This document shows, in pieces, positions 6,279 to 14,543 of a stretch of 19,018 bases of DNA. The notes under the pieces are model-generated. The model was not told where the DNA came from, did no database searches, and worked only from the letters and a program-made list of their open reading frames with translations. The stretch is taken from NCBI GenBank assembly GCA_028706695.1, contig JAQTVU010000010.1:1-19018 (forward strand), written 5' to 3'. Every line of letters starts with the position of its first letter. The stretch's first letter is position 1. Origin of the DNA: Mycobacterium sp. GTDB lineage: Bacteria; Actinomycetota; Actinomycetes; Mycobacteriales; Mycobacteriaceae. The translations under genes and the position numbers were made by a program.

Positions 6279-8798
6279 CTAGCCGTCGGAACCATCGGCG
6301 CCGCCGGCTTCAGCGACGATCTCGTCGGCGCTCTCCTCGGCATTGCGTGCGATGGCCAACAATGTGTCGCCCTCGCCCAGGTTCATCAACCGGACGCCCT
6401 TGGTTTGCCGTCCCGCCTTGCGAACCTGGCGCGCGGCCGTGCGGATCACGCCGCCGGCCGAGGTGATCGCATACAACTCGCTGTCGTCGTCGACGATCAC
6501 CGCGCCGACCAGCCGGCCGCGCCGGCGATCGTATTGAACCGTCAACACCCCCTTGCCGCCGCGGCCCTGCACCGGGTACTCCTCGATCGCGGTTCGCTTG
6601 GCGTAACCGCCGGACGTCGCGACCAGCAGGTAGGTGTTGTCACGGACCACGTTTAGGGACAGCAGGTAGTCGTCGGCGTTGAACCGCATGCCCTGGACGC
6701 CGGAGGTGGCGCGGCCCATCGGTCGCAGCGCCTCGTCGGTCGCCGAGAACCTGATCGACTGACCGTTGGCCGACACCAGCAGCAGATCATCATCGGACGC
6801 GCACAGCACGGCCCCGACCAGCTCGTCGGTGTCGCGCAGGTTGATGGCGACGATTCCGCCGGATCGGTTGGAGTCGAACTCGGTGAGCCTGGTTTTCTTG
6901 ACCAGTCCGTTGCGGGTGGCCAGCACCAGATACGGCGCGTCCTCATAGCCGCGGATCTGAATCACCTGAGCGATGCGCTCGCCGGGCTGGAACGCGAGCA
7001 GGTTTGCGACGTGCTGGCCGCGCGCGATCCGCGAAGCCTCCGGCAGCTCGTATGCCTTGGCCCGATACACCCGCCCCCGGGTGGTGAAGAACAAGATCAA
7101 GTCATGGGTCGAGCACACGAAGAAGTGCTTGACGATGTCATCTTGCTTCAGCCCGGCACCCTGCACGCCCTTGCCGCCGCGCTTCTGGCTGCGATACAGG
7201 TCGGTTTTGGTGCGCTTGGCATAGCCGGTTTCGGTGATGGTGACGACGACGTCCTCGCGGGCGATCAGGTCCTCGTCGCTGACGTCGCCGTCCGCGCCGA
7301 TGATCCGGGTGCGGCGGTCGTCGCCGTGCTTGTCGGCGATCTCGGCGAGCTCGTCGCGGACAATCCCGCGCTGTCGCTCGGGTTTGGCCAGGATGTCTTC
7401 CAGGTCGGCGATCTCGGCCTCGATCTTGGCCAGGTCGTCGATGATGCGTTGACGCTCCAGGGCGGCCAGGCGCCGCAACTGCATGTCCAGGATGGCCTGG
7501 GCCTGGATGTCATCGATGTCGAGCAGCTCGATCAGTCCGGTGCGGGCGACATCGACCGTTTCCGACGCCCGGATCAGCGCGATCACCTCGTCGAGCGCGT
7601 CGAGCGCCTTGACCAGTCCGCGCAGGATGTGTGCGCGTTCGTTTGCCTTACGCAGCCGGTAGGTGGTGCGTCGCACGATGACATCGAGTTGGTGCGCGAC
7701 GTAGTGGCGGATCAGCTGATCGAGCCGCAGCGTGCGCGGCACCCCGTCGACGATGGCCAACATGTTGGCGCCGAAGCTGGTCTGCAGCTGGGTGTGCTTG
7801 TAGAGGTTGTTGAGCACCACCTTGGCCACCGCGTCACGCTTGAGCTCGATGACGATGCGCAGCCCCACCCGGTCGCTGCTCTGGTCTTCGATGTTGGCGA
7901 TGCCGGCCAGCCTGCCGTCGCGTACCTGCTCGGCTATCGAGGTGATGAAGTTGTCGTGGTTGACCTGATACGGCAACTCGGTGATCACCAGTGACGTGCG
8001 GTTGCGCGAATCTTCTTCCACCTCAACGACTCCGCGCATCCGGATGGAGCCGCGGCCGGTCTGGTACGCATCGGCGATGCCCTGGGTGCCGACGATGAGC
8101 CCGGAGGTGGGGAAGTCGGGCCCCTTGACGCGCTCGGTGACCGCGGCCAAGGTGGCTTCCTCGTCGGCTTCATGGTTTTGCAGGCACCAGAACACCGCGT
8201 CGGCCAGCTCGCGTAGGTTATGCGGGGGCATGTTGGTGGCCATGCCGACCGCGATACCGCCCGAACCGTTGGCCAGCAGGTTGGGGAACCGGCTGGGCAA
8301 CACCGTCGGCTCTTGCACCCGACCGTCGTAGTTGGGCACGAAATCGACTGTCTCCTCGTCGATTTCGCGCAACATTTCCATCGCCAGCGGGGTCAGCCGC
8401 GCCTCGGTGTAGCGCATCGCCGCCGGCGGGTCGTTGCCGGGCGAGCCGAAGTTGCCCTGCCCGTCGACCAGCGGATACCGCAGCGACCACGGTTGCGCCA
8501 TGCGCACCAGGGTGTCGTAGATGGAAGCGTCGCCGTGCGGGTGGTAGTTACCCATGGTCTCGGCCACCGACCGTGCCGACTTGGCGTGGCTGCGGTCCGG
8601 GCGGAAGCCCGAGTCATACATCGCATACAGCACCCGGCGGTGCACCGGCTTGAGGCCGTCGCGCACTTCCGGCAGCGCCCGGCCCACGATCACGCTCATC
8701 GCGTAATCGATGTAGCTGCGCTGCATCTCCTGCTGGATGTCTACCGGTTCGATGCGGTCGGCGGGCCCGTCCCCGGGAGGCAGGGTGGTGTCAGTCAT
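6279..8798 (-). CDS. gyrA: DNA gyrase subunit A
   Basis: The breakage-reunion subunit of the type II topoisomerase that supercoils DNA ahead of replication forks (839 aa, usual mycobacterial length). The catalytic tyrosine is Tyr130 in AAMRYTEAR. The quinolone-determining region (HPHGDASIYDTLVRMAQ, about 87-103) has Ala91, Ser92 and Asp95 at the positions of M. tuberculosis 90, 91 and 94, so no classical resistance substitution is visible. Thr96 matches the common natural variant of codon 95. The C-terminal beta-pinwheel contains the GyrA box QKRGGKGV at 538 and a second similar motif, QGRGGKGV, at 744, a mycobacterial trait. No intein interrupts the Tyr130 site used in several other mycobacteria. 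ATG at 8798 follows AGAGGA; the gap to gyrB is 32 bp, so the two are co-transcribed. Confidence 0.98.
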   Translation of the reverse strand: MTDTTLPPGDGPADRIEPVDIQQEMQRSYIDYAMSVIVGRALPEVRDGLKPVHRRVLYAMYDSGFRPDRSHAKSARSVAETMGNYHPHGDASIYDTLVRMAQPWSLRYPLVDGQGNFGSPGNDPPAAMRYTEARLTPLAMEMLREIDEETVDFVPNYDGRVQEPTVLPSRFPNLLANGSGGIAVGMATNMPPHNLRELADAVFWCLQNHEADEEATLAAVTERVKGPDFPTSGLIVGTQGIADAYQTGRGSIRMRGVVEVEEDSRNRTSLVITELPYQVNHDNFITSIAEQVRDGRLAGIANIEDQSSDRVGLRIVIELKRDAVAKVVLNNLYKHTQLQTSFGANMLAIVDGVPRTLRLDQLIRHYVAHQLDVIVRRTTYRLRKANERAHILRGLVKALDALDEVIALIRASETVDVARTGLIELLDIDDIQAQAILDMQLRRLAALERQRIIDDLAKIEAEIADLEDILAKPERQRGIVRDELAEIADKHGDDRRTRIIGADGDVSDEDLIAREDVVVTITETGYAKRTKTDLYRSQKRGGKGVQGAGLKQDDIVKHFFVCSTHDLILFFTTRGRVYRAKAYELPEASRIARGQHVANLLAFQPGERIAQVIQIRGYEDAPYLVLATRNGLVKKTRLTEFDSNRSGGIVAINLRDTDELVGAVLCASDDDLLLVSANGQSIRFSATDEALRPMGRATSGVQGMRFNADDYLLSLNVVRDNTYLLVATSGGYAKRTAIEEYPVQGRGGKGVLTVQYDRRRGRLVGAVIVDDDSELYAITSAGGVIRTAARQVRKAGRQTKGVRLMNLGEGDTLLAIARNAEESADEIVAEAGGADGSDG

Positions 8799-8830
8799 TT
8801 AGTCCTCTTTGTTTCGGCATGCCCGATGGA

Positions 8831-10858
8831 TCAGACATCCAGGAAGCGAACGTCCTTAGCGTTACGGGTGATGAAGCTGCGGCGCGCGTCGACGTCCTCG
8901 CCCATCAGAATGGAGAACAACTCGTCGGCGGCCGCCGCGTCGTCCAGGGTGACTTGGCGCAGCACCCGCACCGACGGGTCCATCGTGGTTTCCCACAGTT
9001 CTTTGGCGTCCATTTCACCCAGGCCCTTGTAGCGCTGGATGCCGTCCTCCTTGTTGATCTTCTTGCCGGACTTCAGTCCAGCGTCCAGCAGACCGTCGCG
9101 TTCGCGGTCGGAGTAGGCGAACTCCGGATCGGTGCGCTGCCACTTCAGCTTGTACAGCGGTGGCTGGGCCAAAAACACGTGTCCGTTCTCGATCAGCGGT
9201 CGCATGAACCGGAACAACAACGTGAGCAGCAGCGTGGAGATGTGCTGGCCGTCGACGTCGGCGTCGGCCATCAGCACGATCTTGTGGTAGCGCAGCTTGG
9301 CGATGTCGAATTCGTCGTGGATCCCGGTGCCCAGCGCGGTGATGATCGCCTGGACCTCGGTGTTCTTCAGAACCCGGTCGATGCGTGCCTTCTCGACGTT
9401 GATGATCTTGCCGCGCAACGGAAGGATCGCCTGGAACATGGAGTCGCGACCGCTCTTGGCCGAGCCGCCGGCCGAATCGCCTTCCACCACATACAGTTCG
9501 GACTTGCGCGGGTCCGTGGAGCGACAGTCGGCCAGCTTGCCCGGCAGCCCACCGAGGTCGGTGGCGCTCTTGCGGCGCACCAACTCCCGCGCCTTTCGCG
9601 CGGCTATCCGGGCCTGTGACGACGAGACCGCCTTGTTGACAACGACTTTCGCATCAGACGGATTGGCCTCAAACCAGTGCGTGAGTTGTTCGTTGCACAC
9701 CTTCTGGACGAACGACTTCACCTCGGTGTTGCCGAGCTTGGTTTTGGTCTGACCCTCGAACTGCGGTTCGCTGACCTTGACGGAGATGACCGCCGCCAAG
9801 CCCTCGCGGATGTCGTCGCCGGTGAGGTTGGGATCCTTTTCTTTGAGCAGCTTCTTGTCTTTTGCGTACTTGTTGACCACCGACGTCAACGCGCTGCGGA
9901 AGCCCTCTTCGTGGGTGCCACCCTCATGGGTGTTGATGGTGTTGGCGAAGGTGTGCACCGATTCCGAATAGCCGGCGTTCCACTGCATCGCGACCTCGAC
10001 CTCATGGCCGGGACCCTTGCCGGAGAAATCCACGATGCTGTTGTGGATCGGGCTCTTGGTGCGGTTGATGTGCTTGACGTAGTCGACCAGCCCCCCGGGG
10101 TAATGGAAGGTGCGGGTTTTGACCTTCTGCGGCTTGCCGGACTCGGCGGCCTGCTGGTGCGCCGATTTGGGCGCGTCGGCGGTCTCGCTGACCACTTCGT
10201 CGACCACCTCCGCCTGTGACACCCGCCGGTCGGTGAGGTTGATGGTCAACCCCTTGTTCAGGAACGCCATCTCCTGGAGCCGGCGGGCGACCGTCTCAAA
10301 GTCGTACTCGGTGGTTTCGAAAACGCTGGGGTCCGCCCAGAAGCGCACCTTGGTTCCGGTCTTGCGTGTCGCCCCGCCCTGTTTGAGACCCAGCGGCACC
10401 GACTTCTCGTAGGCCTGCGACCACTCGTAGCCGTCCCGGGAGATTTCCACCTCCAGTCGCCTCGAGAGCGCGTTGACCACCGACACCCCGACGCCGTGCA
10501 GGCCACCGGAGATCGCATAAGAGTCGGAATCGAACTTGCCGCCGGCGTGCAGTTGGGTCATCACCACATCGACGGTCGGAATTCCGGAGGCGTGCATGGC
10601 GACCGGGATGCCGCGGCCGTCGTCGGCGACTTCCACGCCGCCGTCTTCGAGCAACACCACGTCGACGGTGGTGGCGTAGCCGGCCATCGCCTCATCGACC
10701 GCGTTGTCGACGACCTCCCAGATCAGGTGGTGCAGGCCGCGCTCACCGGTAGAGCCGATGTACATCCCAGGGCGTTTGCGGACGGCCTCCAGCCCTTCGA
10801 GAATCGTGATCGATGCAGCACCATATTCTTCTTGCGCCTTCTTCTTCTGGGCAGCCAC
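8831..10858 (-). CDS. gyrB: DNA gyrase subunit B
   Basis: The ATPase subunit of gyrase (675 aa). The GHKL ATP site includes Glu48/Asn52 in EVVDNAVDEA, the DDGRGIP motif, and GGLHGVGVSVVNAL. The transducer follows. The TOPRIM metal site includes EGDSAGG (E459) and the DADVDGQHI motif, followed by the PLYKL and QRYKGLGEM segments. No intein and no large insert are present. The start used here is GTG at 10858 (MAAQKKKAQEEYG), equal to the current M. tuberculosis start. An in-frame stop at 10883-10885 excludes the longer historical start in this species. The only strong Shine-Dalgarno (GAGGAG) is about 12 nt away, which is long, and an ATT codon at 10867 lies closer to it. Expected to be supercoiling-regulated like other gyr operons. 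Confidence 0.98.
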   Translation of the reverse strand: MAAQKKKAQEEYGAASITILEGLEAVRKRPGMYIGSTGERGLHHLIWEVVDNAVDEAMAGYATTVDVVLLEDGGVEVADDGRGIPVAMHASGIPTVDVVMTQLHAGGKFDSDSYAISGGLHGVGVSVVNALSRRLEVEISRDGYEWSQAYEKSVPLGLKQGGATRKTGTKVRFWADPSVFETTEYDFETVARRLQEMAFLNKGLTINLTDRRVSQAEVVDEVVSETADAPKSAHQQAAESGKPQKVKTRTFHYPGGLVDYVKHINRTKSPIHNSIVDFSGKGPGHEVEVAMQWNAGYSESVHTFANTINTHEGGTHEEGFRSALTSVVNKYAKDKKLLKEKDPNLTGDDIREGLAAVISVKVSEPQFEGQTKTKLGNTEVKSFVQKVCNEQLTHWFEANPSDAKVVVNKAVSSSQARIAARKARELVRRKSATDLGGLPGKLADCRSTDPRKSELYVVEGDSAGGSAKSGRDSMFQAILPLRGKIINVEKARIDRVLKNTEVQAIITALGTGIHDEFDIAKLRYHKIVLMADADVDGQHISTLLLTLLFRFMRPLIENGHVFLAQPPLYKLKWQRTDPEFAYSDRERDGLLDAGLKSGKKINKEDGIQRYKGLGEMDAKELWETTMDPSVRVLRQVTLDDAAAADELFSILMGEDVDARRSFITRNAKDVRFLDV

Positions 10859-11126
10859 GGTCGGAATGCACTCCTCGGGGTTTCATGCGAGCGGTCCGGT
10901 CGCCGCAGCGTCGCATCTATACACCACTCTAGCGCGATCGGTGCCCGGCACTGAATTTCTGTGTGCGTTTCTACCTGTCTAACCGCTCCCTGTGCCGGGT
11001 TTCTTCATCGGCGGCGCGTCCTGACGTCCGCCGCGAGGGTACGTTCCGTTCTCGGGGCTCTGAGGGATCACTTGCCGGTGCCGCCGCGGCGGCGTGTCGC
11101 CGGCCGTGAACGGGTGGCCGCACGGC
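10859..11126. other. dciA-gyrB intergenic region with probable gyrBA promoter
   Basis: 268 bp between the end of dciA and the start of gyrB, large enough for the gyrBA promoters known in mycobacteria. On the minus strand TAGAGT (10926-10931) fits the TANNNT -10 pattern and has TTCAGT (10950-10955) 18 bp upstream, a weak -35. GAGGAG lies at 10871-10876. No coding sequence is apparent. Confidence 0.45.
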
Positions 11127-11672
11127 TCAGCCGTAGGTGTCGCGGGGGCCCCGACCGGCGATGTGGCGCGGCCCCTTTCGCCACGACGGCGCGGCCGGTC
11201 CGGTGATCTTCAGCGACGTCACCACCCCGTTGCCGACCGCCGCGGCGATCTTCGCCAGCAGCTGGGGACGCATCGTCCGCAACTGCGTGGCCCAGGCGGT
11301 CGATTCCGCCGTCACACTCAGTACGCCCTCGTTCAAAGACACCGGCGTCGCATGGTCGGCGATCTGATGACCCACCACCGACGGCCACTGACCCAGCACG
11401 GTGCCTTCCGCGACCTGCGCCGACCAGCCACGCTTTTTCGCCAAGTCGTGCGCCAGCCGGCCCAGCGGCTGCGGATCGCGCACGTCGGGGCCGGGTCCAG
11501 ACCAGCTCCTCCGGTGGCCGGCCACGCGGCGGGGCGCGGGCGCCGCCGTCCGGCCGCGACCGGCGTCCTTTCCCTGCGCCCGGGCGGCCGCCCGGGCCTC
11601 CTCCAGCACCCGCCGGACCAGATCGGCACCCCGCTCGGGCGTTGGCGGTGCCCCGTCGTCGCTTATCGTCAT
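11127..11672 (-). CDS. dciA: DciA-type replication protein (DUF721, Rv0004-like)
   Basis: A 181-aa protein of the DUF721/DciA family. The M. tuberculosis homologue Rv0004 is essential and works with the DnaB replicative helicase during initiation. The N-terminal half (about 1-70) is Arg/Ala/Gly-rich and probably disordered, with RRSWSGPGPDVRDPQPLG. The conserved domain follows (about 75-160) with LAKKRGWSAQVAEGTVLGQW, the VVGHQIADHA motif, and TAWATQLRTMRPQLLAKI. The C-terminus KGPRHIAGRGPRDTYG is nearly identical to M. tuberculosis. The ATG at 11672 overlaps the recF stop as ATGA, implying translational coupling. It belongs with dnaN and recF, placing helicase handling beside clamp and repair functions next to oriC. 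Confidence 0.93.
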   Translation of the reverse strand: MTISDDGAPPTPERGADLVRRVLEEARAAARAQGKDAGRGRTAAPAPRRVAGHRRSWSGPGPDVRDPQPLGRLAHDLAKKRGWSAQVAEGTVLGQWPSVVGHQIADHATPVSLNEGVLSVTAESTAWATQLRTMRPQLLAKIAAAVGNGVVTSLKITGPAAPSWRKGPRHIAGRGPRDTYG

Positions 11673-12823
11673 GCCCGTACCACCGATACCCGCCCGGAAT
11701 CCTCGTCACGCAAGTCGAGATGCACCCGCTTGGCGTCCCAAGCCACCGGGATGTCTTCGGGCACCGCCGCCGTCACCAACACCTGTTCCGCCGATTCGGC
11801 AACCGCGGCCAACGCGCGCCGGCGCGCGGCGTCCAGTTCCGCGAACACGTCATCGAGCAACAACACCGGTTCACCTCCGTCGGCGCACAACAACTCGTAG
11901 GCCGCCAGCCGCAAGGCCAGCGCGAAAGACCATGATTCCCCGTGGCTGGCAAAACCTTTCGCGGGTTGGTCACCCAGCCGCAAGTCCAAGTCGTCGCGGT
12001 GCGGCCCCACCAAGCACATCCCCCGCTCCAATTCCGCGCCCCGCCGCGCCGCCAGCCCCGCCAACAGGGCGGCTTCGAAGAATTCGCGGTCCCCGCCCCG
12101 GGCCGCCGCGCCGTCGTCGCCCACGCTGGCCCGGTACGCGATCGATGCCGTCCGCGACCCCGGCGCCAGCGACTGGTAGGCCTTCGCCACCTCCGGCGCC
12201 AACTTGTTCACCAGGTCGGTTCGGGCGGCCAGCAACTCCGAGCCGTGCGTGGCCAGTCTGCTGTCCCACACGTCGAGGGTGTCCAACGCCGCCAGGTCAC
12301 CGCGGTATCGCGCCCCGGAAAGCGATTTCAGCAGCGCGGCGCGCTGACGCAACACCCGGTCGTAGTCGGCGCGCACCGCGGCGATCGCCGGTCGGCGCGC
12401 CGTCGCCAGGTCGTCGAGGTAGCGGCGGCGGTGGACCGGGTCGCCACGGATCAACGCCAAGTCTTCGGGTGCGAACAACACCGCCCGCAACACCCCCAGC
12501 ACCTCCCGGGTGCTGCGCACCGGACAACGATTCAGCCGCGCCTTGTTGGCCCGCCCCGCAGCGATCTCCAGGTCGAGCGCACACTCCCGGCCCTCGTTGA
12601 CCACGATCGTCGAAATCACCGCACGGGTCGCCCCGGTTCTGATCAACGGCACGTCGATGCCCACCCGATGCGATCCCAAGGTTGCCGAATACCACAGCGC
12701 CTCAACGAGATTGGTCTTTCCGAAGCCGTTGGGACCGACGAACGCCGTTCGGCCCGGTTGCAATTCGAGGTCCGCGTGAGCCCAGGAGCGGAAATCACGC
12801 AGTGCCAAATGCCGGACGTACAC
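11669..12823 (-). CDS. recF: DNA replication/repair protein RecF
   Basis: An SMC/ABC-type ATPase (384 aa) of the RecFOR pathway that helps load RecA at single-strand gaps and stalled forks. Walker A is GPNGFGKTN at 30-38. The ABC signature region is KGFASHGESWSFALALRLAAYELL (split by position, near residues 285-310) and Walker B is PVLLLDDVFAELD near 325. A coiled or helical arm region lies between. The start is GTG at 12823, immediately after the TAG of dnaN (TAGGTG, no gap) and without a strong ribosome binding site of its own, so re-initiation by ribosomes finishing dnaN is likely. The stop overlaps the dciA start by 4 nt. In M. tuberculosis a small gap separates dnaN and recF, so the direct abutment here is tighter. 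Confidence 0.96.
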   Translation of the reverse strand: MYVRHLALRDFRSWAHADLELQPGRTAFVGPNGFGKTNLVEALWYSATLGSHRVGIDVPLIRTGATRAVISTIVVNEGRECALDLEIAAGRANKARLNRCPVRSTREVLGVLRAVLFAPEDLALIRGDPVHRRRYLDDLATARRPAIAAVRADYDRVLRQRAALLKSLSGARYRGDLAALDTLDVWDSRLATHGSELLAARTDLVNKLAPEVAKAYQSLAPGSRTASIAYRASVGDDGAAARGGDREFFEAALLAGLAARRGAELERGMCLVGPHRDDLDLRLGDQPAKGFASHGESWSFALALRLAAYELLCADGGEPVLLLDDVFAELDAARRRALAAVAESAEQVLVTAAVPEDIPVAWDAKRVHLDLRDEDSGRVSVVRA

Positions 12824-14023
12824 CTAGCCGGGCAGCCGAACTGGCATCAGCAGGTAGACGTAATCCGTCGGCATCGCGGTGAACGGCCCTGAACCCCTCG
12901 GGAGTCCGTCGTCATCGGACGCCGGACGCAGCAACGCCGGTTTGCCCGGCGTGGTGAAACCGAAGGACACCCGCTCGGAGTGTACCGATCCCAACCCGTC
13001 GGTCAGATACGTCGGGTTGAACGCGATCGTCAACGGCTCGCCGACGAAGTCGACGGCGAGGTCTTCCTCGGCCCGGCCGACGTCGTCGGCGCCCGCGGAA
13101 AGCCGCAGCATGCCGTCGGAGAACTCCATGCGTACCTGCGCCCCGCGGTCCGCCACCAACGCGACCAGCTTGATGGCCTCGGTCAACTCGGCCACGTTGA
13201 TGGTGGCCACCGCGGTGTGCTCTGCGGGCAACAACTGGCGAAACTTCGGGAATTCCGCGTCCAACAGCCGAGTGGTGCTGCGTTTGCCATTGCCGCGGAT
13301 GCCCAGCAGGCCTTCGTTGCCGACCCCGCTACCGGCGCCCAATGACAGATGCACTTCGGAGCCGTCGATGCCGGCCTTGGCGACCTCGGCCAGCGTCTTG
13401 GCCGGTACCAGCACCGCGGCTGCCACATCCGGCGACAACGCCGACCACGTCAGCTCACGCACGGCCAACCGAAACCTGTCGGTGGCGGCCAAAACCACCG
13501 TGTCGCCCGAAATTTCGACGCGGATGCCGGTGAGCATGGGCAGCGTGTCGTCCCGGCCGGCCGCGACGGCGACCTGCCCGATCGCCTCCGCGAACAGATC
13601 GACCGGCAAGGTCCCGGTGTCTTCGGGCAACGTGGGCAGCGTCGGGTAATCCTCGACCGCCATGGTCGGCAACGAGAACCTTGCGGTTCCGCACGTCAAC
13701 GCCACCCGGTTGCCGTCCACCCAGACATCGACGGGCTTGCTCGGCAGGGCCCGAGTGATGTCGGACAGCAGCCTTCCCGACACCAGAACGCTTCCCGGGG
13801 ATGCGATTTCGGCCGGGATCTGCGCCTCGGCGGAGACTTCGTAATCAAATCCGGAGATCGTCAGGCCGGCCTCGGAGCCGGACAGCAGAACACCTGATAG
13901 CACCGGTACCGCCGGTCTGGCGGGAAGATTCTTCGCCACCCACGACACCGCGTCGGCGAAGGACTCTCGCACCAAGCGAAACCTCAAGTCGGTGAGGCCA
14001 GCTGTTGTCGTCGCCACGTCCAT
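12824..14023 (-). CDS. dnaN: DNA polymerase III beta subunit (sliding clamp)
   Basis: The ring-forming processivity clamp (399 aa; M. tuberculosis 402 aa) that tethers the replicative polymerase and recruits repair enzymes. The three-domain pattern is visible: an N-terminal domain with WVAKNLPARPAVPVLSGVLL, a middle domain with the AAGRDDTLPMLTGIRVE segment, and a C-terminal domain ending DYVYLLMPVRLPG, which contributes the hydrophobic peptide-binding groove. ATG at 14023 has a good ribosome binding site (AAGGGA, six bases upstream). It is the first gene of the leftward dnaN-recF-dciA run and is transcribed away from oriC, co-directional with the leftward fork. Its promoter should lie within the origin region. 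Confidence 0.97.
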   Translation of the reverse strand: MDVATTTAGLTDLRFRLVRESFADAVSWVAKNLPARPAVPVLSGVLLSGSEAGLTISGFDYEVSAEAQIPAEIASPGSVLVSGRLLSDITRALPSKPVDVWVDGNRVALTCGTARFSLPTMAVEDYPTLPTLPEDTGTLPVDLFAEAIGQVAVAAGRDDTLPMLTGIRVEISGDTVVLAATDRFRLAVRELTWSALSPDVAAAVLVPAKTLAEVAKAGIDGSEVHLSLGAGSGVGNEGLLGIRGNGKRSTTRLLDAEFPKFRQLLPAEHTAVATINVAELTEAIKLVALVADRGAQVRMEFSDGMLRLSAGADDVGRAEEDLAVDFVGEPLTIAFNPTYLTDGLGSVHSERVSFGFTTPGKPALLRPASDDDGLPRGSGPFTAMPTDYVYLLMPVRLPG

Positions 14024-14259
14024 AGCGTCCCTTCGCCTGCCAAGCGTTCACTCCAGTGGCTTACCTGACCCCGCCCGCAGGGGTTGTTCTCGTCACGAAC
14101 GCCGGTGGCGCATCGGATGCCATGACGGCCGCAACGGGAGCCGAAGAACAACCGTAAATCTTCCCGGACGAACTTGAAAGTCAAACGCGGCAGGCCGACA
14201 ACGCCGGTGAGCAGGTTGCTCGGCGCAACGGCGCGACGCGCGTGTTCCCCAATGCCGTA

Positions 14260-14304
14260 CTTCTAAGAGAACACAATGGATGGATACCAGTAACAGTAAT
14301 AAGG
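14260..14304. other. AT-rich stretch in oriC, candidate DNA unwinding element
   Basis: By hand count 17 of 45 bases are G or C, the lowest in the origin. It includes the tandem hexamer CAGTAA-CAGTAA (14288-14299) followed by TAAGG, and the weak box TTGTGCAAC at 14306-14314. Confidence 0.55.
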
Positions 14305-14358
14305 GTTGTGCAACCTGGGGAAGGTGGGGTCTCGATGCAGCTAGCCGGTTCGTGGGGG

Positions 14359-14367
14359 TGTGGATGA
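14359..14367 (-). promoter_or_regulatory. oriC DnaA box TCATCCACA
   Basis: One mismatch from TTATCCACA, read on the minus strand. It lies 12 bp from the next box in the same orientation. Confidence 0.55.
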
Positions 14368-14370
14368 AGG

Positions 14371-14379
14371 CGTGGACAA
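14371..14379 (-). promoter_or_regulatory. oriC DnaA box TTGTCCACG
   Basis: One mismatch (last base) from the mycobacterial consensus TTGTCCACA, read on the minus strand. Probably the strongest single box in the origin. Confidence 0.65.
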
Positions 14380-14460
14380 CTGTGTGCGATCGGGCGGGCC
14401 GTTGGGGATGAAGGGCCGATGTGCACGGCAGGGCGGGTACTGCACGACTGTTTGATTCGT

Positions 14461-14469
14461 TTGTGCACA
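14461..14469 (+). promoter_or_regulatory. oriC DnaA box TTGTGCACA
   Basis: One mismatch from TTGTCCACA. The inner TGTGCACA is itself palindromic, so the site can be read from either strand. It lies 75 bp beyond the dnaA stop. Confidence 0.5.
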
Positions 14470-14543
14470 GGGCCGCCAACAGCACTCGGCCGTGACCGGT
14501 GTGACAGCCGGGGGAGAAGTTTTTCCGAGAAATGCGGCTGATG

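Larger units (their letters stand above)
14024..14543. other. oriC: Chromosomal replication origin oriC (dnaA-dnaN intergenic)
   Basis: 520 bp without a credible gene between the start of dnaN and the stop of dnaA, the position of experimentally defined mycobacterial origins. It contains near-consensus DnaA boxes (14359-14367, 14371-14379, 14461-14469), several weaker ones, and a stretch at 14260-14304 that is only about 38% GC in a GC-rich chromosome and is a candidate unwinding element. Mycobacterial origins characteristically have degenerate boxes, as seen here. Confidence 0.92.

Noticed and set aside
7011..7994. Plus-strand frame opposite gyrA (also 8220-9032, 8819-9619 and 9677-10219 opposite gyrA and gyrB)
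   Set aside because: Antisense shadows of conserved gyrase codons, with no family resemblance or ribosome binding sites.
11401..12600. 399-codon Pro/Arg-rich plus-strand frame opposite dciA and recF, and 11942-12892
   Set aside because: Low-complexity composition typical of GC-rich shadow frames; the minus-strand genes are unmistakable.
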